DNA from: Allokutzneria sp. NRRL B-24872
Lineage (GTDB): Bacteria; Actinomycetota; Actinomycetes; Mycobacteriales; Pseudonocardiaceae
DNA: 64,000 nucleotides
Direction: 5' to 3'
NCBI RefSeq assembly: GCF_002155965.1
Contig: NZ_MUMH01000039.1
Location: 32,857 to 96,856, forward strand
Below, piece by piece: positions 1-11,496 of this stretch. Position 1 is the first letter of the stretch. The number at the start of each line of letters is the position of its first letter. Position numbers and translations under genes: made by a program. Under the pieces are notes generated by a model. That model did no database searches and had not been told where the DNA came from. It saw only the letters and a program-made list of their open reading frames with translations.

Positions 1-1760
1 CGACTGCGGTCGGCGCGCGGAATCCACTCCGCCGCGGTCGCGGTCTCGGGCAGCAGCGCGGCCAGCGTAGCCACGGTCGGCGCGTCGAACACGGCGCGCG
101 CGGAGACCGCACTGCCGTACTTCTCCCGCAGGCGCGCCAACACCTTCACGGCCAGCACGGAGTCGCCGCCGAGCCCGAAGAAGTCGTCGTCGATGCCGAT
201 CTGGTCGGTCCCGAGCGCGTCGGAGAACAGGCCCGCCACGACCTCCTCGCGCTCCGTGCGCGGACGGCTGTCCACCGCACCGGCGCGCGCGGGCGCCGGG
301 AGTGCCTTGCGGTCGAGCTTCCCGTGGGGGCTCAAGGGGAACGCGTCGAGCGTGACGAACGCGGCCGGCACCATGTAGTTCGGCATCTCCGCCGCGAGCG
401 CTTCGCGGACGGCCGCCGGGTCGGCGGAGCCGGTGAGGTAGGCGATGAGCCGCTTGTCGCCGGGGCGGTCCTCGCGCACGATCGCGACGGCCTGGCGCAC
501 GCCGGGAACCGCCTGCATCGCGGCCTCGATCTCGCCCAGCTCGATGCGGAAGCCGCGCAGCTTGACCTGGTGGTCGGCGCGCCCCACGAACTCCAGCACC
601 CCGGCCGGAGTGCGCCGGACGACATCGCCCGTGCGGTACATCCGGCTCCCGGCCGGGCCGAACGGGTCCGCGACGAAGCGCGTCGCCGACAGCCCGGGAC
701 GGCGCAGGTAGCCGCGCGCCAGACCGACACCGGACACGTACAGCTCGCCGACCTCGGTCGGGCGCAGCGCGGCGTCCAGCACGTACGCGGAGGTGTTCCA
801 GATCGGGCCACCGATGGGCGGCGGCGCGTCGGCGGGCACCAGCGGACGGCTCCACGTCGAGACCACCGTGGCCTCGGTCGGACCGTAGGCGTTGATCATG
901 CGGCGACCCGGGGCCCACCGCTGCACCAGTTCCGGCGGGCAGGCGTCACCGCCGACGACGAGCGTGCGGAACTCCGGCAGCCGCACGCCGTCCGGCACGG
1001 TGGCCAGCGCGACCGGCGGGATGAGCGCGTGGCTGATCCGGCACCGCTCCAGCACCTCGGCCAGCTGCTCGCCCAGCAGCGGCCCCTCCGGCGGCACCAC
1101 CAGCGCGGCACCGAGCGGCAGCGACATGCACAGCTCCAGCACCGAGGCGTCGAAGCTCGGCGAGGAGAACTGGAGCACCCGGTCGCCCGGCCGCACGTCG
1201 AAGCGCTCGGCCTCGGCCGCGGAGAAGTTCGCCAGACCCCGGTGCGACACCACGACGCCCTTGGGGCGCCCGGTGGAGCCGGAGGTGTAGATGACGTAGG
1301 CGGCGTTGTCCGGGGTCATGTCGACGACCGGGTCGCTCTCCGGCTGCCCCTCGCACTCCGGGAGCACGTGCAGCACGAGCAGCGGCCTCGCGTCGTCGAT
1401 CATGTACGCGATCCGCTCGCGCGGGTAGGCGGGGTCAACCGGCAGGTACGCCGCGCCCGCCTTGAGCACCGCCAGCTGCGCCACGACGATGTCCACCGAG
1501 CGCGGCAGCACCAGCGCGACGATCTTCTCCGGCCCCGCGCCCGCCGCGATCAGCTTGTGCGCCAGGCGGTTCGCCCACGCGTTCAGCTCCGCGTAGCTCA
1601 GGCGGCGGTCGCCGTCGAGCACGGCGAGCGCGTTCGGCGAACGCGCCACCCGCGCCTCGAACAGCTCGGGGAAGGTCCGCGCGGGCACTGCTCGCGCGGC
1701 CTCGGTCCACTCCTGGGTCAGTGCGGCGAACAACGGCGTCGGAGCCGTCTCAGCGGTCAT
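1..1760 (-). CDS. Non-ribosomal peptide synthetase, loading A-T module (3' end outside window)
   Basis: The gene reads leftward from an ATG at 1758-1760 and stays open to the window edge, giving about 586 residues. It activates one amino acid as an adenylate and loads it on a carrier thiol. Visible in order are A3 ([11 protein letters not shown]), A5 (NAYGPTE), A7 (YRTGD), A8 ([11 protein letters not shown]) and A10 ([12 protein letters not shown]), then a carrier domain with [10 protein letters not shown], whose serine takes phosphopantetheine. No condensation domain precedes the A domain, so this looks like a starter module. Aligned by eye to GrsA, the pocket residues read D-A-L-L-V-G-A-V-V. 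That is a small hydrophobic pocket, and I do not assign a substrate. The gene upstream (1839-3098) is transcribed the same way and is probably in the same operon. Confidence 0.93.
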   Translation of the reverse strand, partial: MTAETAPTPLFAALTQEWTEAARAVPARTFPELFEARVARSPNALAVLDGDRRLSYAELNAWANRLAHKLIAAGAGPEKIVALVLPRSVDIVVAQLAVLKAGAAYLPVDPAYPRERIAYMIDDARPLLVLHVLPECEGQPESDPVVDMTPDNAAYVIYTSGSTGRPKGVVVSHRGLANFSAAEAERFDVRPGDRVLQFSSPSFDASVLELCMSLPLGAALVVPPEGPLLGEQLAEVLERCRISHALIPPVALATVPDGVRLPEFRTLVVGGDACPPELVQRWAPGRRMINAYGPTEATVVSTWSRPLVPADAPPPIGGPIWNTSAYVLDAALRPTEVGELYVSGVGLARGYLRRPGLSATRFVADPFGPAGSRMYRTGDVVRRTPAGVLEFVGRADHQVKLRGFRIELGEIEAAMQAVPGVRQAVAIVREDRPGDKRLIAYLTGSADPAAVREALAAEMPNYMVPAAFVTLDAFPLSPHGKLDRKALPAPARAGAVDSRPRTEREEVVAGLFSDALGTDQIGIDDDFFGLGGDSVLAVKVLARLREKYGSAVSARAVFDAPTVATLAALLPETATAAEWIPRADRS

Positions 1761-1838
1761 CGGTGGTCGACCCTTTCGGGAACGGTCGGCATGCTTGAGG
1801 GCCGGGGCGCACCCGGCGGGGACTGGGGGTGGTGCTGG

Positions 1839-3098
1839 TCAGCGGCGGCGCGCGAGCCGTCCGCCGACCTGGACGCGGTCGACGCCGCCGCCGGGGCCGG
1901 TGAGGAACCGCCCGGTCTGGCTGGTGTCGTCGGTGTCCACGTCGCGCAGGGCGAAGAGCAGGCCGTCGAGCGGGGTCAGCTCGGCGTAGTCCTCACCGTC
2001 CACGGCGAGGGCGAGCCGCCCGTCAGCGGCCTCGGTGACGGTGTACGTGAGGTCACCGTTGAGGTAGTCGCCGCAACAGTCTTCGGGCGCGGGCACCTGG
2101 CCGCCGCGGTCGACGGCGGGCTGCCCACCGAGGCCGAACTCCGCGGCGAACTCCTGCCACAGGTGCAAACCGTTGCTGCCGTTGGTGGTGAGCGCGACCA
2201 CCGTGCCCGACTCCGGGTGCACCCGCAGGTGCGCGGACGTGCCGTCGCCGGTGCCGTCGTGGCCGAACCAGTCGCCGTGCACCGCGACGCCGAGACCCCA
2301 CCCGTCGGCCATGCCGAACGGCTCGGCGCCGTCCACCGGCGTCCGTGCCTGCACCAGCAGGTCCTCGCCGATCAGCTCTTCGGCGCCGAGGAACACACCG
2401 CCGACGGTGAGCAGGTCCAACGCGCTCGCCGCGATGGCGCCCGCGGGCGCGTCCAGTTCGCTCAGCGACTGGCGGACCGGGAGGGCGGGGTGCCCGGAGC
2501 GCACCGCGTGCCCGTGCACGACGTCCACGCGGGTGTCACCGACGACGTAGGCCAGGTCGAGCCCGAGCGGCTTGCCCAGGACCGCGTCGACGGACTCCCG
2601 CCAACTCATCCCGGTCACGGCCTCGACGACTGCGCCGACGACAACGTAACCGATGTTGGAGTAGGAGAAACCCTCGTTCGGCTCGCCCACCGGGGTGAGG
2701 GTGCGGCACGCGGTCAGCACGTGCCTGCGCGGCGAGGACGCGCTCGTGTCCGTCGCGTCGGACGGCAGCCCAGCGGTGTGGCTGAGCAGCTGGCGCGTGG
2801 TCACCGCGCCGAAGGCGGTGTCCCGCCCCAGTTCCGGCAGGTACTCGGAGACGGGCTCGTCCAGCTCCAGGTCCTGCTCCTCGGCCAGCGCCAGCGCCAC
2901 CGCGGCGGTGCACGCCTTGGTCACCGAGCCCACCGGGACCTTCGCGCCCTCGGTGAGCGGTTCGGCCCGGCCCTGCCTGGCCACGCCGAACACGGCCGAC
3001 GTCCGTCGGCCTTCCAGCAGCACGGCGACCTGCGCGCCGGGCACGCCCCGGCTCACGACCAGCTCGCCGAGCCGTCGCGACATCTGGGCGAAATCCAT
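1839..3098 (-). CDS. Serine hydrolase of the beta-lactamase class C/PBP fold, candidate PBP-type peptide cyclase
   Basis: The 419-residue protein has the active-site set of the beta-lactamase/D-Ala-D-Ala-peptidase fold: S58-V-T-K61, Y146-S-N148 and H280-D-G282. A C-terminal beta-rich domain follows (about 325-419). I chose the ATG at 3098 because AGCGAGG lies just upstream; an in-frame start at 3212 adds 38 residues with no family likeness. No convincing signal peptide is present, which argues against a cell-wall enzyme. Stand-alone PBP-type thioesterases of NRPS clusters (the SurE cyclase family of surugamide synthesis, unrelated to nucleotidase SurE) have the same Ser/Lys/Tyr/Asn/His set and a C-terminal lipocalin-like domain. 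The gene sits 78 nt upstream of the NRPS gene on the same strand. Offloading or cyclising that NRPS product is my inference; an esterase or beta-lactamase is the alternative. Confidence 0.8.
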   Translation of the reverse strand: MDFAQMSRRLGELVVSRGVPGAQVAVLLEGRRTSAVFGVARQGRAEPLTEGAKVPVGSVTKACTAAVALALAEEQDLELDEPVSEYLPELGRDTAFGAVTTRQLLSHTAGLPSDATDTSASSPRRHVLTACRTLTPVGEPNEGFSYSNIGYVVVGAVVEAVTGMSWRESVDAVLGKPLGLDLAYVVGDTRVDVVHGHAVRSGHPALPVRQSLSELDAPAGAIAASALDLLTVGGVFLGAEELIGEDLLVQARTPVDGAEPFGMADGWGLGVAVHGDWFGHDGTGDGTSAHLRVHPESGTVVALTTNGSNGLHLWQEFAAEFGLGGQPAVDRGGQVPAPEDCCGDYLNGDLTYTVTEAADGRLALAVDGEDYAELTPLDGLLFALRDVDTDDTSQTGRFLTGPGGGVDRVQVGGRLARRR

Positions 3099-4062
3099 CG
3101 ATCCTCGCTCATCGACTTCCCAGGGGCACGGGTGTTCCTCGGTTGATTCACCGCGGTCGGTCCACCACGCCCGTGAACCGTTTTCAGTGTCCGACCCGAG
3201 AATGTGACCCACAAGACATCGTGAGTCCGTAACGCAACTCCGCGTGCCCCGCGCGGAGTTATGTGCATTGAGTGCACGGCAACGGTGTCAACCCGCCCAG
3301 TTTTCAGCGACCGCCAAACGGAGCATTCGAGGAAGTATTACCGAATGCGACGGTGTACGTCGCCGGGGATGTAACCCGAGGTTTGGCGGGCGGCATGCTC
3401 ATTCACCCTATTGGCGACGGGTTTGCTGTAACGGCCTGCTCCGACGGGTGATCCAGGGCATGTTTGAGTGACTCTACCGGCGAGTAGTCAGCTGACGGAC
3501 GGTCCGTTACAGATGAATTCTTCGAATCGTGCGAGCGCCAAGTGGTACGAAAGTAACAGGCCCGCTTTGACTTTAGTACCACTTTTTTCGCGATGTGTAC
3601 GGACATATTCGACGCGGGCGTGCCATTCGGTTCGGTCCCGTTTTTCGAAACGCACTCGCGCTGGAAATGCCGGAGCGGGGTCCGGGGGGCCGTCCGCCGC
3701 GCCGGCGGGGGCTCAGTGGCGGCCGAACGTCGCAATCCGGTAACGCTTACGGCTCAGTCCGGGGCTGTTTTCTCCCACCTCGTGGGACGCGCGGGCTGGT
3801 GACCGCGATCACCTGCCCGCATTATCCGGAAAAACGTCTTGATCGCATTTCGGAGAGCAATTGGCAATTGAATCGCGGGTATCGGTCCCCGCGCCCCCGG
3901 GCCACCTCCGCCCGTGCCCGGAACGTCTCTAGATGGGGAAATGCTTGTGCGCCAAGGAGATCGCCGTTCCGATTGGGGATGGACTTGGTCACGGCTTGGC
4001 CGGGGCGTTGATCGCGACCCGGGCGAGCGGTAAGACAGCGGCAGGCGAGCGAGGGAGAAGGC
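3099..4062. other. Intergenic region upstream of the NRPS operon and the Hsp70 module
   Basis: These 964 nt separate two divergent transcription units. The segment is visibly less GC-rich than its surroundings between about 3290 and 3650. Short open frames exist on both strands, but none has a ribosome-binding site with family-like content, so I call no gene. It should hold the NRPS-operon promoter and the promoter for the gene at 4063. The one distinct structure is an inverted repeat at 3540-3584, listed separately. Confidence 0.6.
3540..3584. repeat. 15-bp inverted repeat followed by a T run
   Basis: The arm at 3540-3554 (AAGTGGTACGAAAGT) and the arm at 3570-3584 (ACTTTAGTACCACTT) are inverted copies with one mismatch, around a 15-nt loop. 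On the plus strand the stem runs into six T residues, the form of an intrinsic terminator, but no plus-strand gene ends here. It could equally be an operator or a small-RNA terminator. Confidence 0.6.
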
Positions 4063-6120
4063 GTGGACTCGGCTCAGGAGTTGTTCGCAACCGCCGTCGA
4101 CCGGGAAGCCGCCGGAGACCTGCGCGGGGCGAAAGCGTTGTACGGCAAGGTGATCGAGACCGACGACGAGGAGTGCGCCCCGGCAGCGGCGATGCGGCTG
4201 GCGCGGATGCTGGAGGGCGTGGGCGATCTGGCGGGCGCTCGATCGGCCTACCGCGCCGCGGCGGATTCCGGGCACCCGCTGCACTCCGGGGTGGCGGCGC
4301 GCAGGCTCGCGGGCGCGGGCGCGCCGCGTCGCGCGGCGGCGGCACCGAAGCTGCTGGAGCCGGTGGCGAACCCGGAGCTGTACCGGCGCAACGCTTTCCG
4401 GCTCAGCGGTCTCCCGGTGGACGCCACAGCGCGCGACCTGCGACGACGCGCGGAGCAGCTGCGCGCGGCCGAACGACTCGGCGCCCCGGTGACCGTGACG
4501 TCGTCCCCGCTGCCACCGGTCGAGGCACCAGATCCCGCGGCGGTGCGGGAAGCGCTCACGCTGGTGCGCGATCCGACCAGGCGGATCGTCGAGGAACTGT
4601 TCTGGTTCTGGGAAAACCAGTCTCCGGACGCCCCCGACAGCGGTCCAGCCCTGCACGACGCCGCCGTGCTGGCACATGCCCAAGCACTGGACGCCGGGCA
4701 CGACGCGGACCCCGCGCTCTGGCGGCGCGCCTACGAGCACTGGGCCGCGGTCGCCGAGGAAACTGAGTGCTGGCAGTGGTTGGCGGAGCGCGTCGTCCAG
4801 TTGGCCGATCGCAGGCTCACCGAAGAGACCGTCGAGACCATGCGCGCCGAACTGCCCAGAGCAGTGCTCGCGCCGCAAGCCGACCTGGCCGTCCGCGCGG
4901 CCGAGGCCGGGGCGGAGGACATCGCCCGCGCGCACGTCGAAGCCCTGCGCCGGTCCGGGTTTCCGGTCGCGGTGATCACCGACGCCCTCGCCGCCGCGAC
5001 GAGACACCTCAGCGCGCGGGTCAGAACCGCCTGCCAGAACGCGGAGCGCGCCACGGCCGCCGACCCCGAGGACGGCGCCGACGCCGTCGACGCGCTGCTG
5101 GACCAGGTCGAGCCGCTGCTGCGGGCACTGCGCCTGGTGCTCGGCGCGACCACCTCGGCCTACGGAGCCGCCGCGGACGCGCTCGCGCTGTCGGTCAACA
5201 CGTGCGTGATCAGGTTCGTCAACGAGGGCCACGACTTCGAAGACGCCTTCGAACAGCTCGAAGAGGTCCTGGACATCGCGGTCAGCGAGCAGGCGCGCGC
5301 GGCGATCGAACCGAGCTTCGTCGCGGCGGGCTCCAACGTGCTCGGCGAGCTGTGCCAGGACGCGGCCGACCGCGCCACCGCGTTACCGGAGCAGGGCGCG
5401 CAGATCGCGGGGGAGCTGATCGCCGAGATGCGGCCGACGCTGCTGGCGATGGCCGCGCGCGCCGATCCGGAGAACCCGCTCTACCGCGAGTGCCTTGACG
5501 GCGTCGCGCTGTGCGTCGTCAGCTGCCTCGGCTCCTTCCACGGCGCGACCGGCGACGACGAGACCACGCTCGACGGACTCGACGGAGCGCTGGACATCGC
5601 CGTCGGCGACGAGGCGCGGGTGTCGATCACCCAGGCCATCGAGGTCGTGCGCGGCGGCCTCAACCCGCCGTGCTGGTTCTGCCAGGCCCACAACGGAAAG
5701 GACGCCGCATATGAGGTCGCGGTGCACGGTGAGGTCGACCAGTCCGAGTTCCCCAAGGTGACGTGGAAGACGGCCGCCGTCGCCGTGCCGCGCTGCGTCT
5801 CGTGCCGAGAGGCGCACCAGCACCGCGACTGGCTGGAGGCGGGTTGGGTCTCCTCGCTGATCACGCTGTTCGGCGCGCCCCTGGTCGCCGTCGGGATGGT
5901 GGTGCTGTTCAACGAGGGCTTCGAGGTCCCCGCCGTGCTGTTCTACCTGCTCGTCGCGATCTTCCTGCTGTTCGCGGTGTACGGCTCGCTGGTGAACGCC
6001 CGCCAGCGCCGGGCCACCGCGCGGCAGGCGCACCTCACCGCGGCCCTGTCCCGCTTCCCGCCGATCCAGCAGCTCGAAGGGCTCGGCTGGCGGCTCGGCG
6101 CGCGGCCACCCGGCCTCTAG
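4063..6120 (+). CDS. TPR-like/zinc-ribbon membrane protein, first gene of an Hsp70 module
   Basis: The 685-residue product starts at a GTG behind GGGAGAAGG. Residues 1-85 are helical and TPR-like. Residues 103-142 hold a basic segment (NAFRLSGLPVDATARDL) that may act as a J-like co-chaperone module. A long alpha-helical middle follows. Near the C-terminus is a four-cysteine zinc ribbon (C537xxC540 and C578xxC581), then two hydrophobic segments at about 597-616 and 622-645. It would be anchored in the membrane with its large N-terminal part on one side, most simply the cytoplasm. The GrpE-like and Hsp70 genes follow 21 nt downstream, so I infer a client adaptor or partner for that Hsp70. I do not recognise a named family for the whole protein. 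Confidence 0.8.
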   Translation: MDSAQELFATAVDREAAGDLRGAKALYGKVIETDDEECAPAAAMRLARMLEGVGDLAGARSAYRAAADSGHPLHSGVAARRLAGAGAPRRAAAAPKLLEPVANPELYRRNAFRLSGLPVDATARDLRRRAEQLRAAERLGAPVTVTSSPLPPVEAPDPAAVREALTLVRDPTRRIVEELFWFWENQSPDAPDSGPALHDAAVLAHAQALDAGHDADPALWRRAYEHWAAVAEETECWQWLAERVVQLADRRLTEETVETMRAELPRAVLAPQADLAVRAAEAGAEDIARAHVEALRRSGFPVAVITDALAAATRHLSARVRTACQNAERATAADPEDGADAVDALLDQVEPLLRALRLVLGATTSAYGAAADALALSVNTCVIRFVNEGHDFEDAFEQLEEVLDIAVSEQARAAIEPSFVAAGSNVLGELCQDAADRATALPEQGAQIAGELIAEMRPTLLAMAARADPENPLYRECLDGVALCVVSCLGSFHGATGDDETTLDGLDGALDIAVGDEARVSITQAIEVVRGGLNPPCWFCQAHNGKDAAYEVAVHGEVDQSEFPKVTWKTAAVAVPRCVSCREAHQHRDWLEAGWVSSLITLFGAPLVAVGMVVLFNEGFEVPAVLFYLLVAIFLLFAVYGSLVNARQRRATARQAHLTAALSRFPPIQQLEGLGWRLGARPPGL

Positions 6121-6141
6121 CCCTTTCCCCCGAGGAGGAGC

Positions 6142-6473
6142 ATGTCAGCCCACGTCCAGGTGGAGTCCCGCTCGCTGGCCGACATCGCCACGGCGGTGTG
6201 GCGGCTGCACGCCAAGCTCGCCGACCAGGACTCGCCCGCGCGCAGGCACGCGCAGACCGCGATGGACGCGCTCGCCGAAGCCGGGATCGAGGTCCAGTCC
6301 CACCGCGACCGCGACTACGACCCCGGCATGGCGATCCGCGTGCTCGCCTTCCAACCCCGGCCGGGGCTGACCAAGGAGACCATCGTGGAAACCGTCCGGC
6401 CCACGATCTACCTGCACGGCCAGGTGATCGGCATGGGTGAGGTCATCGTCGGCATCCCGTCTGGAGAAGCTCA

Positions 6474-6477
<4 letters not shown>
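6142..6477 (+). CDS. GrpE-like nucleotide exchange mini-protein
   Basis: The ATG follows an excellent GAGGAGGAGC site. The 111-residue product resembles only the C-terminal half of GrpE: YDPGMAIRVLAFQP, then VETVRPTIYLHGQVI and GEVIVGIP, which match the beta-domain that contacts the Hsp70 nucleotide-binding domain. The long N-terminal coiled coil of normal GrpE (usually about 180-200 residues in total) is missing. Its stop overlaps the GTG of the Hsp70 gene (GTGA), so the two are translationally coupled. The role as exchange factor is inferred from this likeness and the context. Confidence 0.7.
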
Positions 6478-8897
<2,420 letters not shown>

Positions 8898-8912
8898 GTT
8901 TTTGGGGGCTTC

Positions 8913-9082
8913 CGGCTGGGCTTCCAGCGGGGGACGGCTGGGCTTCCAGCTTGCGCCGTTTCCAGCGTGGGATCGGCTTGACCTGGGAACCCCTTGCGCG
9001 TGCCCTTGGGCCTTACAGGGGCACGGGTAGTGAACCCGGCCCTCGCGCAAGCGTATGGCACGCGCACCCCAGGTAAAGCCGA
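8913..9082. repeat. Structured intergenic element: tandem hairpins and a composite inverted repeat
   Basis: Two identical 16-nt copies of CGGCTGGGCTTCCAGC lie at 8913-8928 and 8935-8950, and each folds (GCTGG/CCAGC). Next comes a nested inverted repeat: 8973-8987 pairs with 9068-9082 (14 of 15), 8996-9004 pairs with 9057-9065 (9 of 9), and inside it GGGCC/GGCCC and CGGGT/ACCCG pair. It lies between the Hsp70 and HNH genes. No coding potential is seen. Confidence 0.6.
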
Positions 9083-9196
9083 CCATTCCAGCCGCGCGTT
9101 CCGTTTCGTGGGGGTTGCGTTTTTCGGGCGGCGGGGCGCCTGGGAATTCATTCTTTAGAGCCATGATCGTTTCGAATTCGAGAGTAGAATTGAGGT

Positions 9197-10318
9197 ATGA
9201 CTCTCGAAGAGTTGTTGGTCGAGGTTGAGGCGAGTCACGCTGCTTTGTGTCATGCGAAAGCGAATCTCGCTTCGGCCTTGACCGCGTTCCAGAACGCTGC
9301 TGATGATCGTGATTACCGGTATGTGCAGAATGAGGTCGCCTGTGCCTTGCACATCTCCCGTCGTGGCGCCGACCACATCCTCTCCAACTCCCTGGAGCTG
9401 ACCGAACGCCCCCGAGTGTTGGCGGCGTTGTCGGCGGGGTCGATCGATGAGGGCAAAGCCCGCCTCATCGTCGACCAGCTGCAGATCTTGAAGGAACCGC
9501 AAGCCTCGATCGCCGAGGCGGATCTCCTGGCCTACGCCCCGACCCGTACCCACACCTCGGTTCGTCGTCGTGCTCAGACGTTGATCCACAAGCTCGACCC
9601 GAAAGCAGCCGAGCGTCGTCATGAGGAGAAGCGCAAAGAGCGGTTGGTGTGGAAGACCAACCTGGACGACGGCATGGCCGAACTGCGCCTGGGCATGACC
9701 GCCCACGACACCGCCATGGCCTACGACCACATCGACCGCATCGCCAAGTCCCTGCCCAAAGACGACCGCACCCTGGACCAGAAGCGCGCCGACGTCGCAC
9801 GGGACCTGTTGCTGGGCCTGGACACTCCCGCGCCGCAGGGGCAGACGATGGTCTACCTGACGATGCCGGTGACCGCCCTCCTGGGCTTGACCGACGACCC
9901 CGGGATGCTCGCCGGATACGGCCCCATCCCGACAAGCGTCGCCCAAGACATCGCCGCAGGCGGCATCTGGAAACGCATCCTCACCGACCCGGTCACCGGC
10001 ATGGCGGAGGAAGTCAGCAACACCTACCGGCCCACGGCGAAACAGCGGGAGTTGATCAACGCCCGCTATCCCCGCTGCACCGCGATCGGATGCCAGCAAC
10101 CCGCGCAGCGCTGCGACATTGATCATTGCCGCCCCTGCAACGGCAGCAACACGACCATCAAGAACCTCCGGCCGAAGTGCCGCCATCACCACAACATGAA
10201 GACCCACTCCAACTGGCGGTGTGAGAACCGTGAGGACGGCAGTCATGTGTGGATCACGCCCAGCGGGCGGGTTCACGAAACGGAACTGGAGCCCATCGCC
10301 GAACCCGCGCCCTTCTAG
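9197..10318 (+). CDS. DUF222/HNH endonuclease-domain protein, copy 1
   Basis: The 373-residue protein starts at an ATG behind TTGAGG. The N-terminal two thirds is the helical DUF222 region. The C-terminus carries an HNH nuclease motif: paired cysteines in CTAIGCQQPAQRC, the DIDHCRP core, then NLRPKCRHHHNMKTH. This metal-dependent DNA-nicking family is abundant and often multicopy in actinobacteria, usually with no known target. The copy at 63009-64000 on the opposite strand differs at only about 16 of roughly 330 shared residues. It is followed at once by a broken prenyltransferase gene, so its arrival may have damaged that gene. It could be a mobile or conflict element. Confidence 0.93.
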   Translation: MTLEELLVEVEASHAALCHAKANLASALTAFQNAADDRDYRYVQNEVACALHISRRGADHILSNSLELTERPRVLAALSAGSIDEGKARLIVDQLQILKEPQASIAEADLLAYAPTRTHTSVRRRAQTLIHKLDPKAAERRHEEKRKERLVWKTNLDDGMAELRLGMTAHDTAMAYDHIDRIAKSLPKDDRTLDQKRADVARDLLLGLDTPAPQGQTMVYLTMPVTALLGLTDDPGMLAGYGPIPTSVAQDIAAGGIWKRILTDPVTGMAEEVSNTYRPTAKQRELINARYPRCTAIGCQQPAQRCDIDHCRPCNGSNTTIKNLRPKCRHHHNMKTHSNWRCENREDGSHVWITPSGRVHETELEPIAEPAPF

Positions 10319-10354
10319 CCGCGCCTTTGGCAAACCCACGCGCACCTGGGTTGG

Positions 10355-10969
10355 GTGCGGACGGTCGAGCACATGGCGGTGGTCGTTGTCCTGCAAGGGT
10401 TGTACGGCTACGTGTTCGACGCGTCGAACCGGTCGCGGGATGCGGACGAGGATCGGGTCAACAATCCGCACCGGCGGGTTGATCACACCGGAGGGAGCGC
10501 GGCGGCGGGCTCGGTGTCCTGGAATGGGTACTGCTCTTCCAAGCGGTGACGGCATTCCTCAATCTGCGATGCGCGCCGCGCGCATACCTGTGGTGCAAGA
10601 CGCCGTGCATGGTCCTCAGCACGATCGCTCAGCTCGCCGCCGCCTGGCAGTCGGTCATCCCCCTCGACGAAACAGGGTGGCGGTGGGTGCTGGCCGTGTC
10701 GTTGCTGTTCAGCCTCGCGCTGCCCTTCGAGGACGTGCGGGACATGGCTGGTGACCGTGCCATCGGGCGACGCACACGTGCTCTACGTGCCAACGGGGGC
10801 GACGGCGGCGCGGATCGCCTTCTGCGGAGCGGTGGTGGCGGTGGCCTGTGGGACGCCGGCGATCCGGGCACTGGCGCTGCGCGGCACCGCGGCGGATCGG
10901 CTGGCCTACCAGTTGCTCATCGTGGCGTACGTCGTGGTGATGTCGACCGGGGTGGTGCTCTGGAGCTGA
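10355..10969 (+). pseudogene. UbiA-family prenyltransferase, degraded
   Basis: Pieces of one membrane prenyltransferase lie in successive reading frames. The first aspartate-rich motif region (YVFDASNRSRDADEDRVNN) is read from 10355. The sequence then shifts frame near 10480 (to ITPEGARRR) and again to a hydrophobic stretch. The second aspartate motif (LPFEDVRDMAGDRAIGRRT) lies at about 10721-10780. A last shift near 10770-10790 leads to a C-terminal membrane segment ending at 10969. The N-terminus is missing; the remnant begins about 40 nt after the HNH stop codon. The intact enzyme would attach an isoprenoid chain to an aromatic or lipid acceptor. With at least three frame changes it is not functional. 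Confidence 0.75.
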
Positions 10970-11009
10970 AGCGTTGCCGCGCCGGTTCCCCGACGCGGCA
11001 ACAGTGAAG

Positions 11010-11444
11010 TCAGTTCAGCGCCGCGTCGAGGGTGATCGTGGTGCCGGAGAGGGCCTTGGTGACGGGGCAGGTGCTCTCGGCGACCTTGGCGAGCTCGACG
11101 AACTTGGCGTTGTCGATGCCGGGGACGGTGGCGCGCACGGTGAGGGCGATACCGGTGATGCGGAAGCCGCCGCCGGACTCGGGGCCGAGGGTGACCTCGG
11201 CGCTGACGTCGATGGAGTCGGCGACGAGGTCGCTGGCGCCCAGGACACCGGAGAGGTTCATGGCCAGGCAGGAGGAGTGCGCGGCCGCGATCAGCTCCTC
11301 GGGGCTGGTCTGGCCGTCGGGGTTGCCCGCGCGGGTCGGGAACGAGACGTCGAACTGGCCCGCGTTGGACGAGTCGAACGTGACGGTGCCCTTGCCGTTC
11401 TGGAGTCCGCCTTCCCAGTGGGTGGTGGCGTCGCGGCTCGGCAT
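11010..11444 (-). CDS. OsmC/Ohr-family peroxidase
   Basis: The 144-residue protein starts at the ATG at 11444 behind AGGAGG. It has the two conserved cysteines of the family, in AAHSSCLAMNL and ESTCPVTKAL. OsmC/Ohr enzymes reduce organic hydroperoxides in the cytoplasm with a reactive cysteine pair and lipoylated or thiol partners. It is divergent from the SDR-VOC-hydrolase operon, with a strong palindrome between them (11497-11520), so both may answer to one regulator. Whether it is OsmC-like or Ohr-like I cannot decide by eye. Confidence 0.9.
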   Translation of the reverse strand: MPSRDATTHWEGGLQNGKGTVTFDSSNAGQFDVSFPTRAGNPDGQTSPEELIAAAHSSCLAMNLSGVLGASDLVADSIDVSAEVTLGPESGGGFRITGIALTVRATVPGIDNAKFVELAKVAESTCPVTKALSGTTITLDAALN

Positions 11445-11496
11445 GGGATGCCTCCTGGGGTGCTGGTCGGTGGGTACGAGAAGAAACATAGCGGAC

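Noticed and set aside
324..3146. A 940-codon open frame on the plus strand
   Set aside because: It runs antisense to the NRPS and PBP-type genes, is rich in Arg, His and Ala, and matches no family; it is a GC-bias shadow.
3403..3735. A 110-residue minus-strand frame in the gap before 4063
   Set aside because: Low-complexity content, no ribosome-binding site, and third positions not typical of the genome.
9197..10318. HNH copy 1 as an insertion sequence transposase
   Set aside because: No terminal inverted repeats or target duplication seen, and sequence diverges just after the stop from copy 2.
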